NCBI GenBank assembly: GCA_015039315.1
Contig: WIDE01000057.1
Span: forward strand, 179,180 to 211,119
Direction: 5' to 3'
Length of the DNA stretch: 31,940 bases
Source: Clavulina sp. PMI_390
Lineage: Eukaryota > Basidiomycota > Agaricomycetes > Cantharellales > Hydnaceae
Notes under the pieces: model-generated
The model's input: the letters and a program-made list of their open reading frames with translations, nothing else
Database searches by the model: none
What the model was told of the DNA's origin: nothing
Position numbers and translations under genes: made by a program
In this document: positions 1 to 9,444 of the stretch, one piece after another
Layout: each line of letters begins with the position of its first letter
Position numbering within the stretch: position 1 is the first letter of the stretch

Positions 1-1888
1 CTGCAAGACTTCCGCTCCTATATTGACGAAGCGCCATCTTTGAACGAAGCAACCATTCTATCAGTTGAAGGCTACTGTCAGAAGGAGGGCCGCGCTACAT
101 CTCGATTTGTGATCCTCGAGCTGTCCCGTCGTGGTGGAACCGCGATGTGGCTCCGCTTAGAACGCCGTTTACAAAGCGTCGCGTCACTGCTGCAGATCAT
201 GAAGCGTTCTCGAGCCACCAGAGCCCAAGACAGGGTATGTGATTCCTTCCCTCGTATGTATACGCACATATGGCATTGGGGCCCGATAATATTAACCCTC
301 TCATACAGGCTACACTATCAAGTGTGAAAGCGACGCTTGTCCTTCGAGCAACGTGTGAGAACTCTTGGGCGTTAAGTGGTCGGCATCGCCTCGCTGATCT
401 CAACCACCTGCTTCGTATCATCGCAGAAGAGCTTGAGCAGTACAATATCTGGCCCGTAAGCATATGTTCTCTCTGATTTTCTTCTGTATTTACATTACCA
501 TCCATGAGCAGGAAAATTGCTGGCTCTTCTCATCTCTTATCCTCCAACATCTCGCTGAGGTTGATCCTAGCTGCCTACCTCCCATCACTCAAGTCACAAA
601 GCATATTGAAATGACACGTGCCGTTCGCAATAGAGTATCTTTAAGGCTTCAAGTGGATGAGAAGAATATCCCTACGAGCCAGGTAGCCCCGAGGCGGAAT
701 AGGACCGTCGCCCCACCTATACAGATCACTCGTCCCGTAGCTTCGAACGTCCCAAAAGACACCATTCGATCTGTTCCGGCGATTCCTTCCCTCGCAACCT
801 CATCACTTGCTCGCGCAAGCACCTTCACCCCCAAAATTCCACAAACCGACGATCCAGAAGCTGGAGTGGTGCTTTTGCGCATGCTGGACACATTGCAACG
901 GGAACGACTTTCGGAAGTCAATCGATTGCTGGTTGGGTCAGCTCAAGTGCGTCAATTTCAGGTCGTTCTGATGTCTTTGCTCTTACTCCCCATTGGTCCT
1001 TCCTAGAACTCGGCCAAAAAGCTTTACGCTCGCGGGACCTCGCTCATGCGTGCTCAGGCAGGTACGGTCGAGGAGCTCAAAATTTTCTATCATCTCCTCG
1101 AAGAACTAGCATGGAGCCTCACATTCGAGCCTGAGCCAGCAGTGATCGGCGATGCTGCATTCTTCATCATTCACGCTCGCCGCCTTCTCCCTACCGTTTA
1201 CCCCCCATCCGAAGCCCCGCCCAAACTCGCCGAATCATATTTTGTTGAGGGCCACGCCCTTTATCAATGCGAGCGTCCTCGTCAAGCGGTCCGAGCGCTG
1301 CGTAAGGCTATCAGTAGGTGCCGTGAGCTCGAACCGATCAACAATGTCCGCGTTCTCTGCTGCCTCGCGCATTCTCTCACCATACTCTCGTGGGCCCATG
1401 GCGTCCTGAATGAAAACAAACTTGCCCTAGACCATGCACTTGAGGCGGTACAACTGGCAGACGATGGAACTCATCGCTTCGCCCCCACGCAGTCATCCTT
1501 GCACATTCAGCTTGACACCGTGACTCACCAGGCGCTCAGTGATACTTGGGACGAATTCATACTTCCCATGGCCCTATCGGCCGCCACAGAGGCATTCTGC
1601 AACCTACTACAGTTCCAGGTTGCCTATGCATACGGGAAGCGAGCCGCGGAATTTTCTAGGGAGTTATTCCGGACCCGTCCTTCTGGTCGGACAGCTGAAG
1701 TGTTTGCTAATGCATTACAGCTCCATGAAAAGTCTTTGGCTACCCTCGGGAAATCAACGGAATTGGAACAGACCTGTTCACCGCAAGAATGGAGGGATAT
1801 GTTGGCATGGCTTCCCGACACTACCTGGGAGATGCATAGATTTGTAGCGGGCAGGGCTCGGAGTGATGAAGATGCATACACACAGTAA
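1..1888 (+). CDS. Module A-module C protein, copy 1 (5' end outside window)
   Basis: Function unknown. I read four exons, 1-234, 309-455, 512-946 and 1007-1888, all joined in phase 0, giving 565 residues with the start missing off the left edge. Exons 1-3 are module A, with the motifs ILSVEGY, WLRLERR, RATCENSW, YNIWP and ENCWLFSSLI. The end of exon 3 (LLRMLDTLQRERLS) and exon 4 form module C, a TPR-like run of amphipathic helices (ESYFVEGHALYQ, LCCLAHSLTILSW, YGKRAAEFSR). The intron at 947-1006 follows SAQ, exactly as in the copy at 5335-7492. The His found in the other copies before RFVxLxL is Ser here (ATSRFVILEL). The region between the ENCW motif and module C is Pro/Arg-rich and looks disordered. 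The exon model rests on paralogue alignment and is strong; the biochemical role is not inferable. Confidence 0.85.
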
Positions 1889-2280
1889 CATACACCATCA
1901 GGTTGCTGGTCAGGCATTCAATGGTAGACCTACTTTTTTGCCGCCTCTGTTACCGCTGTTGAAGACCTGCCGAGGTCCCAATAAGCCGCCACAATGTGGA
2001 GCCTAGAATGCAAATATGTAGTACTAGTGCTCCTCAATCTTGTTTAGATGCCATTTTTACGCCGATATAGTGTATGCATATTCCCGTCCCAGGGGGAAAC
2101 AAAATTGAAAGGTGTTCGTGCACTACCGGTATTGTGACAAGTTTCTATGTTATCACCTACTGATAGATAGATGTTTTCGGCCGTGAATGAGGTTTGCAAG
2201 TGTTTGGCGCGTGTGAACTCGATACTGCAAAAGCAAATGTGCTAAGAATACCAGCGTCTATCTTCAAACCCATTTCCACC
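1889..2280. other. Intergenic, no gene seen
   Basis: This 392-bp gap lies between two same-strand paralogues. It must hold the 3' end of the first and the promoter of the second. I see no coding exon or RNA gene. The ATG at 2281 has a strong start context (CCACCATGG). Confidence 0.6.
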
Positions 2281-3779
2281 ATGGATAGTTTCTTGGTGGG
2301 CTGCTCATCTGACACCAGATCTTTTATCCGCGCTCAAACCTTTCTGCTTTCAATGTAGGGATCAATATTCAATGGCTCCGGAGCGGATTCGGACCAATCA
2401 ATGAACATGCCGCAAGATTCAAACTCTATCATCCCTACGAGAGGGAAGGTAGATTGGTCGCTTGGTGATTTCTGTGATCAAGTTGAGGAGACAGTTTCCC
2501 TCAGGGAAGGAAGCCTTGTGGAGGTAGAAGGGTACTCTCAATCGTCCAACGGTATCACGCACAGATTTGTCATGCTGGCCATGATGCCATTTGGTGGCTC
2601 AAGGGCTTGGATCCGACTCGATCGTCGAATGGCCAGCGTTTCAATGCTGAAATTCCTCAAGGCTTCTGGATCAACCCTCGCAAATGACAATGTAAGAATT
2701 AGTCACCCATGCTTACGTGTTACATGGCTGAAACCACCCACGAAGGCTTCGATGTCACATAACAAAGCAAAGCTTGTCGATCATGCTACCTTGGAGAACT
2801 CTCGAGTGCTGCCAAGTCGCCCTCGTCTGGCTGATTTTATCCGCTTCTTGCGTATTCTTAATCAAGAGCTGACAAGATATACCATATGGCCAGTGAGCAT
2901 CTACATTTTCGATGGCTCGACAGGGTTAAATGTCATCCAAAATAGGAAAACTGCTGGCTCTTCTGTTCACTTATTCACCAGCATCTTGTGACAGCCGAGT
3001 TTGGCACACTTTCATGGCAGGCGCTTTCCATAAAGCACCGAAAAATGGGGCAGGCCATCCGCGATCGGGTATTCCGCCGATATCGAGCAGAAAATCCCAT
3101 GAACTTCCAGAACAACGACCCTTTGTCTTTTGACAATGGTTCTTGGGATCCATCCGCCCCTCCGTCGCATTTCCATCCTGCTGGTCTAGATCCGTCATCA
3201 TCTCATTATAATCCTGATTTTCCACCAGCAAACGAGCATCAATATGCGGATTGGGGAAATTATGACTATAATGAGGGTGGGGATCAGTATGGAGACCACC
3301 AATCTTACTACGATACCAATATTCCATCAGCAAGCAAGCGCCAATATGAGCACAGTGGAGGGTATGAAGATGGCTATAATGGAGGCGGGTACGGCGACAG
3401 TGGCAATGGGGATGAGTTTGGGGAACAGCAGACCTACCGCCATTTCGGTTCTTATCCGGCAAATGAGCATGAGTTTGGGGGGGAGTATGCCAACCATGGG
3501 AACATGGATGAATATGGCGCTAATCATGATGCTAGTCATCGCCATAACTTTGGGGGCGAATATGGCGCTCATGGTGGAGGGAATTATGGGGATGGCTACA
3601 TGGGTGACTACGGGGAGCAGCAATCTTACCATAATCCCGATTTTCAACCAGAAATCGAGCACCAATATGGTTTTGAGGAGGGAGGAAATCATAACAACGG
3701 GTATGGTCATGAGTATGAAGACCAGAGATCTGGTTTCCATATGGGCGCTTCAAGGGGAGGCTGGAGAAACGAATATTGA
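2281..3779 (+). CDS. Module A protein with Gly/Tyr/His-rich repeat tail
   Basis: Function unknown. Exons are 2281-2295, 2359-2691, 2746-2892 and 2946-3779, all phase 0, giving 442 residues. The first coding exon is only 15 nt (MDSFL); the same tiny exon occurs at the same place in the two later paralogues, which supports this start over an ATG at 2401. Module A is complete: DWSLGDFCDQVEE, THRFVMLAM, AWIRLDRR, YTIWP, ENCWLFCSLIHQHL and KMGQAIRDRVFRRY. Module C is absent. From about residue 250 the protein becomes four imperfect repeats with an EHQY-type core (ANEHQYADWG, SASKRQYEHSG, ANEHEFGGEY, EIEHQYGFEEG) in a Gly-, Tyr-, Asn- and His-rich, acidic setting. This is an intrinsically disordered, low-complexity tail. 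Donor gtgggc at 2296 is weak, so the first exon is less certain than the rest. Confidence 0.77.
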
Positions 3780-5334
3780 TATTTTTCAACCACAATGTAC
3801 GAACAAAGCAGCATAGCTTCAGTGTCCTCCGAATTCAGTAGTAGTTAATCTTTGGTATAAGAGGCTCTTGAGCGTGACTGTATCGCTTTTGAAATATGGG
3901 TTTTGAAGCTTGTACATTGATGTCAGAGTATATGAGAATCGAGACAACCATTGCTCATTGAATAGGGCATATTCCATGGTCTCCCATATACTGAAGCTTT
4001 GGAGGATAATTCTGGGCCACATTATACGGTTCGAGTGAAAGGATACACAGGAAATCACCAAGATCACCTTAGAGAACCGCATAGACGGCGGCGGACTTGC
4101 TCAGCTGTTGTACGATAAACATATTCTCCTTGGGGGAGGTGCGTTCAGCGTCTCGCAGGACTGACCAAAAGCCTCAACCCACTCTCGCTACTCAAATTCT
4201 CCAGCCTACGGAGCCCTATACCAGCCCGTGTGTAGTAACCGAGGTCCGCAAGCAGATATTATGGTTGAGGAATATGGCACGTTTGGGCGCACCATTTGTA
4301 TGGGTGGCGTATCCGCTCACTTTTTCATTGAGTCTCGCCGGCCGATCTAATTGCAACTTGGAGGAGATTGATTTACGAGCCTAAGTTGGGCTAATCGATC
4401 ACAGAACAATCGCTACTTCAACTCACTCCTCGAATTCCTCCTCCACCGCGAGCGGCCGGAGCTCTGGGCGTTACCACATGGGTGGAGGAATGTTACTGGC
4501 ATAGATTCTAGTTCATCCCATGTAAATCATTCCGGGATCATAAGCATGCGTGAGACTCGTGTCAGCTGGTCGCACCTGTCGCTCTAACTATGACTGAGTG
4601 CTTTCTATCCGCCCAGACACCCCTGAGCAACACGCTATTTAGCATCTAAAGAGATGCGGTTCTCGGCGTGAAGGCTTCGGGGTCAGAAGGGAGACTCTTT
4701 AGCTGGGTTCTTGCCTCTGCGGCAACGGCTCGCTCAGGTACAGCTTAACTCAGTGGTGATCTGAGAGGGTCGTGCGTGACAATGCCTGGAGCCGCGGGAG
4801 CGACTATGTGCTGACATTGAGTGATCTAGGCAATAATATTCTTGGGGCTGGCCATATTTGATGGCGTATTGTTTACTGCACTCAAGCTGGGAGCGCGGGA
4901 CCACTGCCGCCGTCACGCGCAGTAGTGACCGTGACAGCAATTCAAGCCAGCACTGTATCTCTTTGCCCTGTTACAGATCTCTCACCTATCGAATACAAGA
5001 AATCACTCTGGGATAGATAAAGGAGTGCATCCAATCGCTTTTTACCATAGCGCCACAGCGATTGTCCACTGAGACCGTCTCGCCTAGTCTCACTTCGATT
5101 CGCACAACTGTCCTTGGGTGGCGCCAAATGGGGTATATTCCGGCGACTTTCTCCCTTCACGCCACTCTCGCTCTAGATATCCTGCGCATCACTTGAAGCA
5201 CTGCCACTGGTCCCGTTATATGGTATCCCAACGTGCATAGGTTCAGCCCAGATGGCAGATGCACTGCTTTTAGGCTCGCTCCGACAATCATCCGCACACA
5301 CTCTTGCTATCTCTTCCCCGCACACCGCACACCA
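3780..5334. other. Long intergenic stretch, possible decayed coding fragments
   Basis: No gene model can be supported over these 1.55 kb. Short open pieces read like protein, for example around 4091-4150 (GGLAQLLYDKHILLGGG) and around 4410-4500 (NRYFNSLLEFLLHRERPELW), but they are broken by stops and are not joined by convincing splice sites. I could not place them in any family. The right end must contain the promoter of the gene starting at 5335. Confidence 0.45.
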
Positions 5335-7492
5335 ATGGACCCCCTTGTGGCGAGTCTTTCAAATCCATCGTATTCGCGATGATGATTCTTATTGGCTTTC
5401 GGAACTTAGGAAGATTTCCTCACTGTCTCTGACTCAACCATATCAACGAATGACTCTGAAACACTTCGACCATCCTCACCAACTCCTTCCTTACGATCTG
5501 TCTTATCCACAGCATCTTCGACCATATTCCTTCCATCGACAGGAGTGATTGAGCTTTCGCTCGGCGATTTCTGTGCATACGTAGATGAGGCGTCATCTCT
5601 GAATGAAGCAAATATTCTCTCAGTTGAAGGCTACCGGCAACGATCGGGCCTTGTCACTCATCGATTCGTAATACTGGAGCTATCTCGTGGTGGGCGGCCT
5701 AGTATATGGCTCCGTCTAGATCGTCGTATGGAAAGTGGTACATCGATACTGAGATTCGTGAAAGCTGCAGGATCAACCCGGGCCAACGACAGGGTGAGTT
5801 TCAACATTCATCGAATCTCCTGCGCATGAAACCCGTCTCTAACGCAATCAACGGTTTGCCTCAGGCTGCAATGTCAGGTGTCAAAGAAAAGCTCACTTTG
5901 CGAGCAACGTGCGAAAAATCTTGGGTGTTAGGCGCCCGTCCTCAGCTCGCTGAGCTCAACCGGCTACTTCGCATAATCACTGAAGAGCTCGAGCACTACA
6001 CCATCTGGCCCGTAAGTACACCCGCCCCTCACGCTAGATAGATTTTATAACATCGATAACTGCGAGCAGGAAAACTGCTGGTTCTTCTGCTCCCTGATTC
6101 AGCAACATCTCGCTAATATCGAGTGGGAATGGCTACCCTACGTCACCCGCGATGTGAAACATACCGAAATGGGCGAGGCCGTCCGCAGCAGAGTGTTTGC
6201 ACGATATAGAGAACTCCCTTCACCATCGACCCCGCCGCCTCGTCGCGAGGACCCTATTCCCTTCCACCCATGGGCCACTTGGCAACCCGATCCGCCCTTT
6301 GCTCCATCCCCACCGGCAGGTTTCAACACGACCCCACCTATCCAACCTACCCCTCCCTCGCCGCCCGCTGAGCCAAAGATGGTAGAAATTGCCCTTACTC
6401 GAGCGCCTCAGCTTTTTAGTCCCTACCCAGTTTCCAAAGCTTCCTCCACGATTGCTTTGCATGATTCTTATACATTGAACGTGGGCTACCGAGGACGTGG
6501 ATCAGTGTTGTTACGTATGCTGGATACTCTCCACAGAGAACACCTCTCACCAGAGAATCGGAAATTAGTCACATCAGCCCAGGTGCGCCACTTCATACAC
6601 ATGTTTCGTATCCTGGCACATTACTCATCTGGTGATTCCTCAGATTTTGGCTCGAAATATCTACCTCACCACAGAGTCGCAAAAAGATAGCGTCGTGGAG
6701 CTCCGAGAGCTCTATAACCTCCTAGAGCAGTTGTCATGGGGTCTCGCATTCGAGGTAGAGCCTGTGGTCGTTGAGGATGCTGCCCTCCTGATCATCCACG
6801 CCCGTGATATACTCCCCAGCGTTTACACCCCTAATCTCGTTCCATCAAAACTAGCTGAATCCTACTTTGTTGAAGGTCACATTCTCCATCAGTTAGAGAG
6901 ACCTCATCAAGCTATCCGGGCACTTGATGAAGCCAATCGGCTATGTCGCGAGCTTAACCCCACTAACAACGTTCGCCTTCTCTGCTGTTTTTTGCATTCA
7001 CTTATTATGCTCTCGTGGTCAAATCTTGCTGTGGATAGCCACACAATCGCGCTGGAACACGCAATCGAGGCAGTACAGTTCGCAGAGGACGGGGCGCGTC
7101 GCTTCGCATCCAGCCCTACTTCAACACCTCAACAAAATACAAAGGCTGTTTGCGGGCTTAGTGACGACTGGGACGATTTCATCCTTCCCATGGCTCTATC
7201 CGCAGTCATGGAAGCCTCCTGTGCTCTGAAACAATGGGGAACCGCCTGTGCATATGGAAAGCGCGCCGTTGAGATGTCGAGAGGTCTATTCCAGACCTCT
7301 CCCTCGGACCGAACCGCTGAGGTGTTTGCGAGTGCACTCCAGCTCTATGAGCTATCCTCTGCACGAGTACGCAAACATGCAGATCGTACGCGGATGTCAT
7401 CAAAAGAATGGAGTGATTTGCTGGCCTGGCTTCCGGACCCTTCGTGGGAGATGCATAAATTTGTGGAAGGAAAGGTTCGAGGTCTTGCATAG
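5335..7492 (+). CDS. Module A-module C protein, copy 2 (complete)
   Basis: Function unknown. Exons are 5335-5349, 5410-5793, 5865-6011, 6070-6582 and 6644-7492, all phase 0, giving 635 residues. The first exon encodes MDPLV, matching MDSFL and MDKTV of the neighbours; its intron seems to use a GC donor (gcgagt at 5350) and a TAG acceptor at 5409. Module A shows IELSLGDFCAYVDE, THRFVILEL, IWLRLDRR, RATCEKSW, YTIWP, ENCWFFCSLIQQHL and EMGEAVRSRVFARY. A Pro-rich linker follows, then LLRMLDTLHREHLS and the helical module C (ESYFVEGHILHQLERP, LCCFLHSLIMLSW, YGKRAVEMSRGLF, EWSDLLAWLPDPSWEMHKF). This is the best complete reference copy of the A-C architecture. Intron sizes and positions match copy 1 throughout. 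Module C resembles TPR solenoids by eye only; a scaffold role would be inference. Confidence 0.82.
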
Positions 7493-7746
7493 TGTATGAA
7501 GAACAACGTGCATCGGCGCAATTTCAGTGCCAATTATCCATGTTATTTATATGGTAACTTTAATCTGGGAGCTCTATATTGTGAAGCATACCGAAGTCCG
7601 CTGATGGAAGCAAAATCTCGAGAGTCAAGCACACCATTACTTCTTTGATCGGAATAGGATAACACGAGGCAAACACTGGCCTACAAATGGTACAACTACT
7701 TGAGAAAATCGGTACCCTCCCCCATCCGGATTGGCTCGAGTTCCTT

Positions 7747-8769
7747 CTAAAACTGGCCAGGACGTACACGGAACACTTCTTGATCACCTCGAAGAGCCTT
7801 TATAACGGTATCAGCTGACTTGATGTGGATGTTTTTGGAGGCTGAATCGGAATGGGACGCTGAGTGGCCTGTGATATCGAGCCTGCCAATAATCCAGGGC
7901 TCCTGATTCCGGAATGCTCGTAATAACGGGTGCAGATCTGAGACCGCTGGAGGCTCTGTGAACCAGACGTCGAGCCCAGCGCCTCGCAGATGGCCGGACC
8001 GCAAGCCATCGTAGAGGGCATCGGGATCAAGCACACGACCGCGACCGGTGTTGACAATGGTGGCGCCCGCTGGAAGTAGATCGATCTGTTTTGTACTGAT
8101 CATGTTCCGTGTCAATGGGGTATCCGGAACATTTAGGCTGAGCCGGGTCGATCGGGAGAGGAGCTCTTCTAGCATAGCTACGCGTGTGCAACCAGGGACG
8201 ATAGCGCAGTCTGGATTAATGTCGTAGTACATGACCTTGTAGCCAAGACCTGCCGCAAGTTTTCCCAGCTGGCTGCCGATCCGACCGAAACCAACAATCC
8301 CGAGGGTGCCTTCGTCCGCCTGACGTGCCGGGATAGTGGTGGTGGCGTCCCAAGGGATCACGTCACTACTGCAAAACATGTGATTGCGCAAGCTCAAGTT
8401 GCGATCGAGTCCCATAATTAGCGATAGAGCATGGAAAGCGACAACATAAGTCCCATAATCAGGCACGTTATGGACAGTAACACCACGTTTCTCGGCGGCG
8501 ACAAGATCGACACGTTCGGTGCCAACACCAAGGCGCACGATGACGCGCAGATTGGGAAAATGGGCGAGCTCGATGTCTGTCACATAGAATTTGTAGATCA
8601 TCAAAGCATGCGTTGAATTAGCGATCTCGGCTGGCACAGCCTGCAGATCGCGGTAGATCTGTCGTTGAACTATGGTGCCGGCTGGAAAGGAGCCGTCAAC
8701 TTCGAGGAGCGTTTCAACCGTTCCACCAGGGAAGCTCTCTGGATAAAGAATATGGAACGATTCGCTCAT
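7747..8769 (-). CDS. D-isomer-specific 2-hydroxyacid dehydrogenase
   Basis: An intronless gene of 340 residues in the NAD-dependent D-2-hydroxyacid dehydrogenase family, which includes phosphoglycerate, glyoxylate/hydroxypyruvate reductases and CtBP. These enzymes interconvert 2-oxoacids and D-2-hydroxyacids. The Rossmann motif GIVGFGRIGSQLG lies near residues 156-168, followed by an acidic residue (YYDIN) that favours NAD over NADP. Expected catalytic residues are visible: Arg in NTGRGRVLD (about 243), Glu in DVWFTEPP (about 272) and His in ITGHSASHS (about 302). The Glu-His spacing (about 30) is longer than usual. The substrate cannot be told. I chose the ATG at 8769 (MSESF); the frame is open 24 nt further but without an ATG. 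It lies tail-to-tail with the A-C gene on its left and divergent from the A-RasGEF gene on its right, and seems unrelated to that family. Confidence 0.9.
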   Translation of the reverse strand: MSESFHILYPESFPGGTVETLLEVDGSFPAGTIVQRQIYRDLQAVPAEIANSTHALMIYKFYVTDIELAHFPNLRVIVRLGVGTERVDLVAAEKRGVTVHNVPDYGTYVVAFHALSLIMGLDRNLSLRNHMFCSSDVIPWDATTTIPARQADEGTLGIVGFGRIGSQLGKLAAGLGYKVMYYDINPDCAIVPGCTRVAMLEELLSRSTRLSLNVPDTPLTRNMISTKQIDLLPAGATIVNTGRGRVLDPDALYDGLRSGHLRGAGLDVWFTEPPAVSDLHPLLRAFRNQEPWIIGRLDITGHSASHSDSASKNIHIKSADTVIKALRGDQEVFRVRPGQF

Positions 8770-9444
8770 ATTGATAGGGAGGCACAAGGCCAAGATAGAA
8801 TGAATAACCCGATTCGCAACTGTGTATTATGAAGTGGCATTGAATATGACTGTACCATTGAGCCGTTCAGCTCAGGGTTCGGATCACCGCACCTACAGTG
8901 GTTGCCTCAGTGCTAGCGGCGCCTATCCAGAGGAACAGATTTCTCCTCGCTCGGGTTCAAATGACGAAGGGAAGGACCAGTGCAAGAACGAGGATCTGAA
9001 ACCCTGGCACGGAATTGCGAACAGATCTACCACATGAATAGGGGGCCAAATACGTGTCAATGAGGAGCCTCGAAGCAAACACACTTTTCCAGATTCCTCT
9101 CCAGTCTCCATATTCAAAACCAAGCCGACACTTCCGTTGGCGTGAAACAGTACCGGCCAGCTGGCGGGGGTCGTCCTCCCTCCGCCGCGGACTGCGTAAC
9201 GTTCGAGAACCCTGCTTCGCCAGCACACAGCCTTGTCATATATCATTGAGCGAATATAGGATGCCATAAATGACCATCTCTCCTTATCTAGATATACTCT
9301 TGAATGTCAAATACCGATATCGAAAATGACATATCCTTCGTACATCTTATCTCCCCTAAGCCACGAGGCTGGCTTCACAAACAACCCTTTCAACCCTGCC
9401 ACAAACATCGCCAGAAGTCTGATGTCCACATCTCCACAGTATTC
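8770..9444. other. Divergent intergenic region
   Basis: These 675 bp separate the start of the dehydrogenase (minus) from the start of the module A-RasGEF gene (plus), so they should hold both promoters. Open frames on the minus strand (8923-9267) lack family-like features and I do not call them genes. Confidence 0.5.

Noticed and set aside
3244..3816. A 190-codon Met-rich plus-strand open frame and an antisense 137-codon frame over the same DNA
   Set aside because: Both are by-products of the repetitive Gly/Tyr/His-coding sequence of the gene at 2281-3779, read in other frames.
8923..9267. A 114-codon minus-strand open frame between the dehydrogenase and the RasGEF gene
   Set aside because: No motif, no paralogue and a composition unlike the genes; it lies in a divergent promoter region.
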